Part shown: one piece after another, positions 32,619 to 39,109 of the stretch
Position numbering within the stretch: position 1 is the stretch's first letter
Layout of the letters: each line of letters begins with the position of its first letter
Assembly (NCBI GenBank): GCA_045637645.1
Contig: JAZTZV010000053.1
Span: forward strand, 1 to 64,000
Direction of reading: 5' to 3'
From: RGIG1959 sp045637645
GTDB lineage: Bacteria > Bacillota > Clostridia > Oscillospirales > Acutalibacteraceae
DNA length: 64,000 nucleotides
Program-made: the position numbers and the translations under genes
Notes under the pieces: model-generated
What the model was told of the DNA's origin: nothing
The model's database searches: none
What the model saw: only the letters and a program-made list of their open reading frames with translations

Positions 32619-32948
32619 ATGAAGCTTGTGTTTGATACGATTCCCGAAACGGTTCTTGAACATTTCTGCGGCGGCGAAAAAGCGTTCCGCGCCAATATGC
32701 ACATCGATGAGAACGGCAAGATCCTGCGCGGTCGTCTCGTGCCGGGTGCCTCGATCGGCTTGCACACGCACGACACCTCCTCGGAAATGATTTTTTATCT
32801 CGAAGGTTGCGGCAAAGTGATTTGCAATGGCGAGGAAGAACGCGTCACGGCGGGCGATTGCCACTATTGCCCCAAAGGAAGCGCGCACACCATGATCAAC
32901 GACGGCGATCGCGACTTGGTGTTCTTTGCGGTGGTGCCGCTCCAATAA
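32619..32948 (+). CDS. Small cupin-domain protein
   Basis: The 109-residue product is a single cupin barrel: GLHTHDTSSEMIFYLEG (first motif, H-x-H-x5-E type), and GDCHYCPKGSAHTMINDG (second motif with the last His). It can bind a divalent metal, and such short cupins are often sensors or small-molecule isomerases. The ATG at 32619 is preferred over 32610, which touches the AAAGGA site. Function is not determinable. Confidence 0.8.
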   Translation: MKLVFDTIPETVLEHFCGGEKAFRANMHIDENGKILRGRLVPGASIGLHTHDTSSEMIFYLEGCGKVICNGEEERVTAGDCHYCPKGSAHTMINDGDRDLVFFAVVPLQ

Positions 32949-33006
32949 ACATGTTCATAAACGATCTTGTATCGGTATATGATTTGAATGAAAGGTTGTG
33001 TGTGCG

Positions 33007-33588
33007 ATGGAATGGAACGCGATGTTTTTTGTGAACAGTGCGCTGTTCGGTGTGGGGTTGGCGATGGATGCGTTTTCGGTGTCGCTTGCCAACGGTTTGC
33101 ACGAGCCGCGCATGAAACGTTCGAGAATGTCGTTGATCGCGGGCGTGTTCGCGTTTTTTCAATTCCTGATGCCGATGATTGGTTGGGTGCTGGTGCACAC
33201 ACTTGTGCAATGTTTTCAACCGCTTGAATTGTGTGTTCCTTGGGTTGCGTTGATCTTGCTTGGCTTCATCGGCGGCAAAATGCTGATCGAAGGCATCAAA
33301 GGCGGGGAGGACGACGAAACGCCCGCCGTCGGGTTCGGCGCGTTGTTGTTGCAAGGCGTTGCGACGTCGATTGATGCGTTGTCGGTCGGTTGCTCCATTG
33401 CGGACTATGATGTATGGATGGCGCTTGTCAGTTGTTTGATCATCGCCGTTGTCACGTTTGCGATTTGTGTGGTCGGATTGAAAATCGGCAAAACGGTCGG
33501 CACGCGTTTTTCGGGAAAAGCGAGCATCCTAGGCGGTGCGATCTTGATTTTGATTGGTCTGGAAATTTTTATCACAGGTGTGTTTTAA
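33007..33588 (+). CDS. mntP: Manganese efflux pump MntP
   Basis: The 193-residue product has six hydrophobic segments in two homologous halves, marked by GLAMDAFSVSLANG near 20 and GVATSIDALSVGCS near 118, where the Asp residues are needed for Mn export in MntP. No yybP-ykoY riboswitch fits in the short upstream gap. The ATG at 33007 follows AAAGG by 11 bases. It lies between the cupin gene and an unknown gene, probably in one transcript. Confidence 0.88.
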   Translation: MEWNAMFFVNSALFGVGLAMDAFSVSLANGLHEPRMKRSRMSLIAGVFAFFQFLMPMIGWVLVHTLVQCFQPLELCVPWVALILLGFIGGKMLIEGIKGGEDDETPAVGFGALLLQGVATSIDALSVGCSIADYDVWMALVSCLIIAVVTFAICVVGLKIGKTVGTRFSGKASILGGAILILIGLEIFITGVF

Positions 33589-33612
33589 TGTAATTGACAG
33601 AGGTGAAATGAC

Positions 33613-34473
33613 ATGGCAATTGATGTAATCGTGCGTCAGAAACGATTGTTTAAAAAGACATTGCCGCTGAATGTGATCCTAGGTGATCGCTTGCTGTACG
33701 GCGATTTTGACGGCATCCGTTTGATCCCCGATCAAATCGGCGCGGATTCGTTCATTGCGTTCGATCCCGAAGCGATCGCACGTGGTTTCAGCGTTGTGTG
33801 GACGAAAAATGAAAAACAAACGGTGTCGTTTCGTCTTCCGTTGCCGTCGACGGCGAGTGAAATCCGCGCGTTTTTTGACGCGGTCGCGCGCGTGGCGACG
33901 TATTGGCGTGCCGATGTGGAACTGGACGGAACCGTGATGAATATTGCGGCGTTTTCGGAGAAATATGACGAGACGCTCGGATTTAACGAGCGCATCCTGC
34001 GCGACATGGCGTCCGAACTTACGCAAGGAGAACAACGTGATTGGACGCTTCACGCGGCGATGTGGCCGCTTGTGATGGGGCGCGATGAAGCGGAGCGTTT
34101 TTTACAAGATCCCGATGCTTACGGACAATGGTTACATGAGAAGCAAGCCATCGATGCGTATTATGCCGCGCCGATGTTTGCACGAACCTCCAACGGTGTG
34201 GAAGGGTATTATATGTTACCGTGCGACGCGTTGTCTGTGTTTCCGTTGGTGCCTCATGTGCCGTTCGGCGTGGTGGATCCGCAAACCGGCAAACCGTTGT
34301 CCTGCCGCACGTTTTATGTCGTGCTGTCAGATGTGGATGCCGAGGAGGATATGGTGAAAATCCCGTATTCGCAGTTTTTTGAACGCTTGGATGATCGAAA
34401 AACTCACGAATTCGATGTCGGACATTTTGTGCTCGATCCTTTGTCAAAACAAGAAATGGCGGAATTGATCTGA
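33613..34473 (+). CDS. Uncharacterised soluble protein, possibly DUF4299-like
   Basis: The 286-residue product has no signal peptide or membrane helix. Its start (VIVRQKRLFKKTLPLNVIL) and phrases such as AIARGFSVVW recall DUF4299 proteins of streptococci and Clostridia, but I cannot confirm this. The C-terminal half contains PHVPFGVVDPQTG. It starts 24 bases after mntP with a GAGGTGA site and is followed closely by the YgjP-like gene, so it is probably in the same operon. Confidence 0.6.
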   Translation: MAIDVIVRQKRLFKKTLPLNVILGDRLLYGDFDGIRLIPDQIGADSFIAFDPEAIARGFSVVWTKNEKQTVSFRLPLPSTASEIRAFFDAVARVATYWRADVELDGTVMNIAAFSEKYDETLGFNERILRDMASELTQGEQRDWTLHAAMWPLVMGRDEAERFLQDPDAYGQWLHEKQAIDAYYAAPMFARTSNGVEGYYMLPCDALSVFPLVPHVPFGVVDPQTGKPLSCRTFYVVLSDVDAEEDMVKIPYSQFFERLDDRKTHEFDVGHFVLDPLSKQEMAELI

Positions 34474-34488
34474 ATGAGGTGATGCTAC

Positions 34489-35028
34489 GTGACGTATCGT
34501 GTGATTCGAAGTGAACGGAAAACCGTGTCGCTGGAAATTTCACGCGACGGTGAAGTGCTTGTTCGCGCGCCGCGTCGCATGCCGACATCTCAAATCGAGC
34601 GGTTTGTGCAAGATAAGCAAGCGTGGCTTGAAAAGCATCTGCAAAAACAAACCGCTCGTCCGTTGTTGCCGCTTTTGACACAGGCGGAAGTTCAAACCCT
34701 CGCCGAGCTGGCGCGTCAAGAATTGCCGATCCTCGTTGCGTATTACGCCGAACAACTCGGTGTTTCCTACGGACGTGTTACCGTTCGTGCGCAACATACG
34801 CGTTGGGGGAGTTGCAGTTCCAAAGGCAACCTGAATTTCAATTGTTTGTTGATGCTGACACCGCCTTCTGTGAGAGAGTATATTGTTGTGCATGAACTTT
34901 GCCATTTGAAGGAAATGAACCATTCCGCGCGTTTTTGGGAGCAAGTGGCGCGTATCATGCCTTCGTACAAAACACCCGAAGCATGGCTCAAAGAAAACGG
35001 GCCGTCGTTGATTCGTCGTTTGGGTTAA
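34489..35028 (+). CDS. YgjP-like zinc metallopeptidase (DUF45)
   Basis: The 179-residue product has the family core: RWGSCSSKGNLNFNCLLM near 104, then VVHELCHLKEMNHSARFW with the HExxH-like zinc site (HELCH) and third His (H144). Members resemble SprT/WLM peptidases; substrates are mostly unknown. The start is GTG at 34489 after GAGGTGATG. It is the last gene of the unit and is followed by the tRNA-Pro promoter. Confidence 0.85.
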   Translation: MTYRVIRSERKTVSLEISRDGEVLVRAPRRMPTSQIERFVQDKQAWLEKHLQKQTARPLLPLLTQAEVQTLAELARQELPILVAYYAEQLGVSYGRVTVRAQHTRWGSCSSKGNLNFNCLLMLTPPSVREYIVVHELCHLKEMNHSARFWEQVARIMPSYKTPEAWLKENGPSLIRRLG

Positions 35029-35054
35029 GTGTTGATTGAACGCGGATTTGCGGC

Positions 35055-35083
35055 TTGACATTTCGCCGAAAAATCGGTATACT
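35055..35083 (+). promoter_or_regulatory. Promoter upstream of the tRNA-Pro locus
   Basis: TTGACA (35055-35060), 17 bases, TATACT (35078-35083). It faces the broken tRNA-Pro copy first, then the intact gene about 215 bases downstream. Confidence 0.85.
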
Positions 35084-35097
35084 AAAGTACGTTGTTT

Positions 35098-35285
35098 CGA
35101 GGTGTGGCGCAATTGGGGACGTTTCCGAGCGCCGCCTGTGGCGGAAACAGCGAGGAATAAGGAGTGGCCGCAACAAGGTGAAATGAGCCGCAAAACCTTG
35201 CGGCGAAATCGAACCGCTGTTGCAACAGGAAGCGCGCTTGCGGAAAGCAAGCGAGGTCTGCAAAACGGTTGTTTGATCATGTTGA
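35098..35285 (+). pseudogene. Interrupted tRNA-Pro copy
   Basis: Positions 35098-35116 repeat exactly the first 19 bases of the intact tRNA-Pro. About 114 bases of highly self-complementary DNA follow (for example GTTTCCG/CGGAAAC and CCGCC/GGCGG stems). Then AGCGCGCTTGC (35231-35241), GGAA, AGCAAG and a CTGCA resemble the D-arm, anticodon stem and variable region of the same tRNA, but the loop lacks the TGG anticodon. This looks like a second tRNA-Pro split in its D-loop by an insert and then degraded. The 3' limit is not sharp. Confidence 0.6.
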
Positions 35286-35299
35286 AAAGAGCAATATAT

Positions 35300-35375
35300 C
35301 GAGGTGTGGCGCAATTGGTAGCGCGCTTGCTTTGGGAGCAAGATGCTGCAGGTTCAAGTCCTGTCACTTCGACCA
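35300..35375 (+). tRNA. tRNA-Pro (anticodon TGG)
   Basis: The 76-base sequence has acceptor arms CGAGGTG and CACTTCG with an encoded ACCA end, a D-loop with AATTGGTAG, the anticodon stem GCTTGC/GCAAG closing a loop with TGG, and a T-loop GGTTCAAGTCC. A terminator follows at 35397. Confidence 0.95.
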
Positions 35376-35396
35376 TAAAAGTCAACGTTCGTTGAT

Positions 35397-35438
35397 ACAA
35401 AGAAAAGTCCTTGTAGGTGGGGACTTTTCTTTGTTTTT
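35397..35438 (+). terminator. Terminator of tRNA-Pro
   Basis: ACAAAGAAAAGTCC and its exact complement form a 14-bp stem around a ten-base loop, followed by T residues. Confidence 0.85.
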
Positions 35439-35477
35439 GTGTGAAAAATTCATATTCCAACTCAAAAACAACCACAT

Positions 35478-35576
35478 AAAAAATGAAACCCTCAGTTCGA
35501 AGGTTTCATTTTTAACGTAAAGTCTTGCACCAGTGCAAGACTAAACAAGTCATTCTCCAATTAAGAGAATGACTTG
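35478..35576. repeat. Three consecutive perfect stem-loops
   Basis: AAATGAAACC/GGTTTCATTT (35481-35511), AGTCTTGCAC/GTGCAAGACT (35521-35542) and CAAGTCATTCTC/GAGAATGACTTG (35546-35576) follow each other. The first has T runs and can terminate transcription from either side. The others may end the leftward lipoprotein gene or mark an element boundary. Confidence 0.7.
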
Positions 35577-35603
35577 CAGTTTCGGTGTTTTTTATAATTA
35601 TGT

Positions 35604-36056
35604 CTAATCGTTCACTTCAACCCATTCGCCACTTACATCGCAACCCACTATGGCTCTTTGCGATTTGCCCCACATTGAACATTTGGAATTAGTGCACACA
35701 AAACCCTCATTCAGTTTTGAACCTTCTCCTACTCTGTGGCCAATTGTCTCACCGTTTTGAGTTTCACCGCAAGTTTCGCACTTCCACTTATACTTAAATT
35801 CTCCAGTTTTTGAGTCAAACCAAGTAACCACGGCGCCTTGTTCGGCGTAAACAAAATATGTTTTCACATATTCTGTATGCGTCTGTTGTTGATCAGATTT
35901 ATTAGTTGTGTCACTCGATTCTTTATCATCAACCTCTGTTATTTGAGATGATGATGTATTAGGTGAAGCGTCATCTTTTTTAACATCATCATTTCCACAA
36001 GCAGACAATGACAAAACAAAAGTTACCAATAGAATAGAAATTAACAGTTTTTTCAT
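35604..36056 (-). CDS. Lipoprotein with cysteine pairs, unknown function
   Basis: The 150-residue product starts MKKLLIS at 36056 after AGGAGG and has a lipobox LSAC with Cys at about 20. A Ser/Asp/Gln-rich linker (about 25-62) leads to a compact domain with WKCETCGETQNG and CTNSKCSMWG, two Cys pairs spaced like a small zinc ribbon or disulfide pair. The family is unknown to me. The gene lies in an AT-rich islet next to tRNA-Pro, with a 45-residue peptide frame directly upstream. Confidence 0.7.
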   Translation of the reverse strand: MKKLLISILLVTFVLSLSACGNDDVKKDDASPNTSSSQITEVDDKESSDTTNKSDQQQTHTEYVKTYFVYAEQGAVVTWFDSKTGEFKYKWKCETCGETQNGETIGHRVGEGSKLNEGFVCTNSKCSMWGKSQRAIVGCDVSGEWVEVND

Positions 36057-36067
36057 TTCATTTCCTC

Positions 36068-36205
36068 CTAAAAATAAAAAAGTGCGCCAACCGAAGTCAA
36101 CGCACCGAAAAACGCAACTCCGATTGTCGCCAAACAAATTACAAGTAGTGAGGATTTCTCCAATACACAATAGCTTGTTGGAATTTGCGTTTTTACCAAA
36201 TTCAT
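36068..36205 (-). CDS. Hydrophobic 45-residue peptide upstream of the lipoprotein gene
   Basis: ATG at 36205 opens a frame to a TAG at 36068-36070. The peptide starts MNLVKTQIPTSCYVLEKSS and then forms one membrane helix (LLVICLATIGVAFFG and on to ALFYF). The stop codon overlaps the AGGAGG site of the lipoprotein gene, as expected for coupled translation. Against it, no clear ribosome binding site precedes the ATG, which lies inside a strong inverted repeat (36166-36219). Real gene status is uncertain. Confidence 0.45.
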   Translation of the reverse strand: MNLVKTQIPTSYCVLEKSSLLVICLATIGVAFFGALTSVGALFYF

Positions 36206-36219
36206 AAAACTATTGTGTT
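36166..36219 (-). promoter_or_regulatory. Nested inverted repeat around the small peptide start
   Basis: CACAATAG with CTATTGTG form the outer stem and GAATTTG with CAAATTC the inner stem. On the minus-strand transcript the ATG at 36205 lies between outer and inner stems, so folding could limit initiation. Confidence 0.5.
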
Positions 36220-36292
36220 CACAAAAAGGGTATAATACCCCTATGAAATGAAAAAGTCCTCCTACTAGATATGTAATTTGTTTGGCATACTC

Positions 36293-36321
36293 ATTATATC
36301 ACCTTTTTAGGAGAAAATCAA
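36293..36321 (-). promoter_or_regulatory. Promoter of the small peptide-lipoprotein unit
   Basis: Minus strand TTGATT (36321-36316), 17 bases, TATAAT (36298-36293). Confidence 0.75.
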
Positions 36322-36496
36322 TATATTTAGAATATTTTGAAACCCCCATAGGCTTGTTTTCAAAAATTTGAAACCCGCAAAATACCCGTGCAAGACTTTA
36401 TACCCTTTTTTTAGGGCATAGGATATCAAACTGAAAGAGGCGCGGAGGTTCCGCACCTCTTTTCTTTTGCTTTGGTGTCAATATAAACAATCCGCC
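36322..36496. other. Gene-free AT-rich stretch with orphan terminator
   Basis: No frame looks real. It holds GTGCAAGACT at 36388-36397 (also at 35533-35542) and a rightward terminator at 36434-36468 with no rightward gene before it. Confidence 0.55.
36434..36468 (+). terminator. Orphan rightward terminator
   Basis: AAAGAGGCGCGG pairs with CCGCACCTCTTT, followed by TTTCTTTT. The nearest rightward transcription unit upstream is tRNA-Pro, which already has its own terminator. Confidence 0.65.
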
Positions 36497-36534
36497 TTGA
36501 CAAACACAATACTTCGTGATACGATGTATTGTGT
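36497..36534 (+). promoter_or_regulatory. padR promoter with overlapping operator palindrome
   Basis: TTGACA (36497-36502), 17 bases, TACGAT (36520-36525). The 9-bp arms ACACAATAC (36504-36512) and GTATTGTGT (36526-36534) span spacer and -10, as expected for PadR autorepression. Confidence 0.75.
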
Positions 36535-36549
36535 AAGAGGAGGTATTGT

Positions 36550-36870
36550 ATGGATATTCAATTGAAACGCGGATTATTGGACGTTTGCGTATTGGCGGCG
36601 ATCAAAAACGAAGATTCCTACGGCTATAAAATCATCAAAGATATGAAACCGTATATTGCGCTTTCCGAATCCACATTGTACACCATTCTCAAGCGTTTGG
36701 AAACAGCGAATATGCTGACTGTCCGCACCGTCGAACACGGCGGCAGGCTGCGGAAATATTATCACATTACCGACGAAGGACGAAAGCGTATTGAGGATTT
36801 CAAAAGCGAATGGAACGAAATTCTGTCGATCTATCGATTTGTAACCAAGGAGGATGAAAGCGATGAGTAA
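36550..36870 (+). CDS. PadR family transcriptional regulator
   Basis: The 106-residue product (start MDIQLKRGLLDVCVLAAI) has the PadR winged helix: SYGYKIIKDM, SESTLYTILKRLE as recognition helix, and GGRLRKYYHITDEG as wing. The ATG at 36550 follows AGAGGAGG. It heads an operon with DUF1700 and DUF4097 genes and probably represses its own promoter through the palindrome at 36504-36534. Related systems respond to envelope stress or antimicrobials. Confidence 0.92.
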   Translation: MDIQLKRGLLDVCVLAAIKNEDSYGYKIIKDMKPYIALSESTLYTILKRLETANMLTVRTVEHGGRLRKYYHITDEGRKRIEDFKSEWNEILSIYRFVTKEDESDE

Positions 36871-37465
36871 ACAAGAATTTTTGGCACGCTTGCGCAAAGG
36901 CTTGTCAGGCTTGCCGCAGAGTGATGTAGAAGAACGTTTGACATTTTACAGCGAAATGATCGACGATCGTACGGAAGAAGGATTTTCGGAAGAGGAGGCT
37001 GTTGCGGCGGTCGGGGCGGTTGAAGACATCGTCGCGCAAATCACCGCCGACATTCCGTTTGTAAAAATTGCAAAAGAGCGTCTCAAACCCAAAAGACGGC
37101 TGAACGCGTGGACGATCGTTTTGTTGGTTATCGGTTCCCCGATTTGGCTGTCGCTCGGAATCGCCGTTTTGGCGGTGGTTCTCACGGTGTATATCTCGCT
37201 GTGGACGGTGATCGTCTCCTTGTGGGCGGTGTTTGCGTCGCTTGTTGCGTGCGCGGTCGGCGGCGCTGCGGCGAGTGTTGTCTTTGCTTGCGGCGGTCAC
37301 GGCTATACGAGCGTGGCGATGCTCGCGACAACTCTTGTGTGCGCGGGATTATCCGTGTTTTGGTTCTTCGGATGTCATGCGGCATCAAAAGGTATTGTGA
37401 AATTAACAAAGCTGTTTGCTTTGTGGACAAAATCCATCTTCATCAAAAAGGAGGAAGCGGTATGA
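36863..37465 (+). CDS. DUF1700 (HAAS domain) membrane protein
   Basis: The 200-residue product has the soluble HAAS domain first (QEFLARLRKGLSGLPQSDVE, then FYSEMIDDR and EAVAAVGAVEDI), and then several membrane helices from about residue 80 on. The start at 36863 overlaps the padR stop by eight bases and lies nine bases after AGGAGG. HAAS proteins act with PadR-type regulators and DUF4097 partners in signalling; the mechanism is not settled. Confidence 0.85.
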   Translation: MSKQEFLARLRKGLSGLPQSDVEERLTFYSEMIDDRTEEGFSEEEAVAAVGAVEDIVAQITADIPFVKIAKERLKPKRRLNAWTIVLLVIGSPIWLSLGIAVLAVVLTVYISLWTVIVSLWAVFASLVACAVGGAAASVVFACGGHGYTSVAMLATTLVCAGLSVFWFFGCHAASKGIVKLTKLFALWTKSIFIKKEEAV

Positions 37466-38424
37466 GTAAAGCAACAAAAATCTGGCTTATCACAGCGGCT
37501 TCTCTTGTGTTGATCGGATGCTTGCTGTTTGGAGGAATGATGTCAATGTTAAACTGGGATTTTACAAAATTATACACCGTACAATACGAAACGAACGAAC
37601 ACGAGATCGCCGATGCGTTTAAAGGGATCTCGATCGAGACGACCACCGCCGACATCGTGGTGGTGCCTTGCGAGGATGAGCGAGCAACCGTCGTTTGCCG
37701 CGAACTAAAAAATGCCGCCCATGCGGTTGCGGTGCAAGACGGTGTGCTTGTGATCAAACTTGAGGACACGAGAAAATGGTACGAGCATATTGAAGTCAAC
37801 TTTGGTTCGCCGTCCATCACCGTTTCCGTCCCGAAAGGGGAGTACGGTGCGCTTTCGATCCAATCGACAACAAGCGATGTCAAAATCGAAAAAGACTTCC
37901 GTTTTGAAAGTATGGAGATCACGCAAACGACAGGTGACGCCGTCAATCGCGCGTCCGTTTCGGGTTCTGCGACTATCAAAACAACCACCGGTGATATCGT
38001 GATGGAAAACGCAGCGGCAGGTGCTCTTGCTTTAAAGACAGGAACAGGCGGAATCACGGTTTCAAACTTGACTTGTGCAAATGACATCGATCTTCAAATC
38101 GGTACGGGCAAGGCGCACGTGAGTGATCTCACGTGCCAAAACCTCTGCATGAGCGGAAGAACAGGCGATGTTGCGTTGCGAAACGCGGTTGCCGACGAGT
38201 TGCTTTCCGCGCAAATAACCACAGGCGATGTAATCTTCGACGCGTGCGATGCCGCTGAGTTGTTTGTCAAAGTTACGACAGGCGACGTGAAAGGCAGTTT
38301 GCTCTCCGATAAGGTGTTTGTCACCAAGACAACAACGGGCGACGTGGACGTTCCGAACACAGCCGTCGGCGGCAAATGCGAAATCACGACCGTCACGGGT
38401 GATATTGAGATCACGGTGGCGTGA
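37462..38424 (+). CDS. DUF4097 family beta-helix protein
   Basis: The 320-residue product has one N-terminal helix (WLITAASLVLIGCLLFGGMM) and then a repetitive domain with TTGD/TTSD turns every 15-20 residues (QTTGDAVN, TTTGDIVM, RTGDVALR, ITTGDVIF, VTTGDVKG, TTTGDVDV), typical of the right-handed beta-helix of DUF4097 adhesin-like proteins. Most of it should lie outside the membrane. ATGA overlap with the DUF1700 gene shows coupling. Confidence 0.85.
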   Translation: MSKATKIWLITAASLVLIGCLLFGGMMSMLNWDFTKLYTVQYETNEHEIADAFKGISIETTTADIVVVPCEDERATVVCRELKNAAHAVAVQDGVLVIKLEDTRKWYEHIEVNFGSPSITVSVPKGEYGALSIQSTTSDVKIEKDFRFESMEITQTTGDAVNRASVSGSATIKTTTGDIVMENAAAGALALKTGTGGITVSNLTCANDIDLQIGTGKAHVSDLTCQNLCMSGRTGDVALRNAVADELLSAQITTGDVIFDACDAAELFVKVTTGDVKGSLLSDKVFVTKTTTGDVDVPNTAVGGKCEITTVTGDIEITVA

Positions 38425-38433
38425 GGTTGCCTC

Positions 38434-38462
38434 TTGTTAATCGGTTCTGCTTGTGGTATACT
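38434..38462 (+). promoter_or_regulatory. Promoter of the DUF3592-like gene
   Basis: TTGTTA (38434-38439), 17 bases, TATACT (38457-38462). Confidence 0.7.
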
Positions 38463-38496
38463 GGTTGCAACAATTCGTGAGTAGGAGAGAGCGACT

Positions 38497-38952
38497 GTGT
38501 TGATCGACTATCTTAAAAAATACATCAAAATCCTCATCCCTGCATGTTTGCTGTCTGTGGCATTGATGATCACGGGTGCTGTCGTGTCCTATCCGTACTA
38601 CAATGCTGTCCATCAGCAAGCGCTTGTCACGGCTTCGGTCAGCAAAGTGGAGGAATACGATCATCCCGAATCGATGGAGGACTGGAAAATCTATGTCAGC
38701 TATGAATACGACGGCGTGACGTATACGGATGTGTTTTGCTTCGATTCCACCCAACAATTGCCTATCGGGCATGAAGTCGAGGTGTACGTGAATCCGTCCG
38801 ATCCTGCAAAAATCGTGCGAGAAGACGGCATGGCGATTGTTGTCATCGGCGTTGCGGTATTGCTGTTGACTGTTTTGGTAACCGCCGTTTTTTACGGTTT
38901 GCGACACCGTTTTAAGACGATTTCCGAAACCGATTCGAATCGTACTGTGTGA
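38497..38952 (+). CDS. Two-helix membrane protein, DUF3592-like
   Basis: The 151-residue product has a helix near 11-31 and another near 112-132, with an extracytoplasmic domain between them (ASVSKVEEYDHPESMED, YVSYEYDGVTYTDVF, GHEVEVYVNPSDPAKIV). The 'YEYDGVTY ... V-Y-V-N-P-x-D-P' layout is typical of DUF3592 proteins. The start is GTG at 38497, after AGGAG. Single gene with its own promoter and terminator; function unknown. Confidence 0.7.
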   Translation: MLIDYLKKYIKILIPACLLSVALMITGAVVSYPYYNAVHQQALVTASVSKVEEYDHPESMEDWKIYVSYEYDGVTYTDVFCFDSTQQLPIGHEVEVYVNPSDPAKIVREDGMAIVVIGVAVLLLTVLVTAVFYGLRHRFKTISETDSNRTV

Positions 38953-38956
38953 TAAA

Positions 38957-38988
38957 CGAGAGCCGCCGCGAAAGCGACGGCTCTTTTG
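38957..38988 (+). terminator. Terminator of the DUF3592-like gene
   Basis: AGAGCCGCCGC pairs with GCGACGGCTCT around GAAA, followed by TTTT. Confidence 0.8.
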
Positions 38989-39109
38989 CTATGTTTATTT
39001 CGACAAAATTCAAAAAATCTCTTGCATTTTTGAGCAAAAGGGAGTAACATACTAAAGTTGCGATTTTTTATCAATTATTTATATTTCAGTACGGAAAGGA
39101 ATCGATAGT

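Noticed and set aside
32949..33006. yybP-ykoY manganese riboswitch before mntP
   Set aside because: The gap is under 60 bases, too short for the aptamer.
35098..35299. 6S, RNase P or SRP RNA in the structured insert upstream of tRNA-Pro
   Set aside because: None of the conserved cores of these RNAs could be found; tRNA-like remnants explain part of it better.
35036..35520. Reading frames across the tRNA-Pro locus
   Set aside because: They cross the intact tRNA and its broken copy and have no ribosome binding sites.
37108..37461. N-terminal extension of the DUF4097 frame by 118 codons
   Set aside because: It overlaps the DUF1700 gene in another frame; the real start at 37462 has AGGAGG and the usual ATGA overlap.
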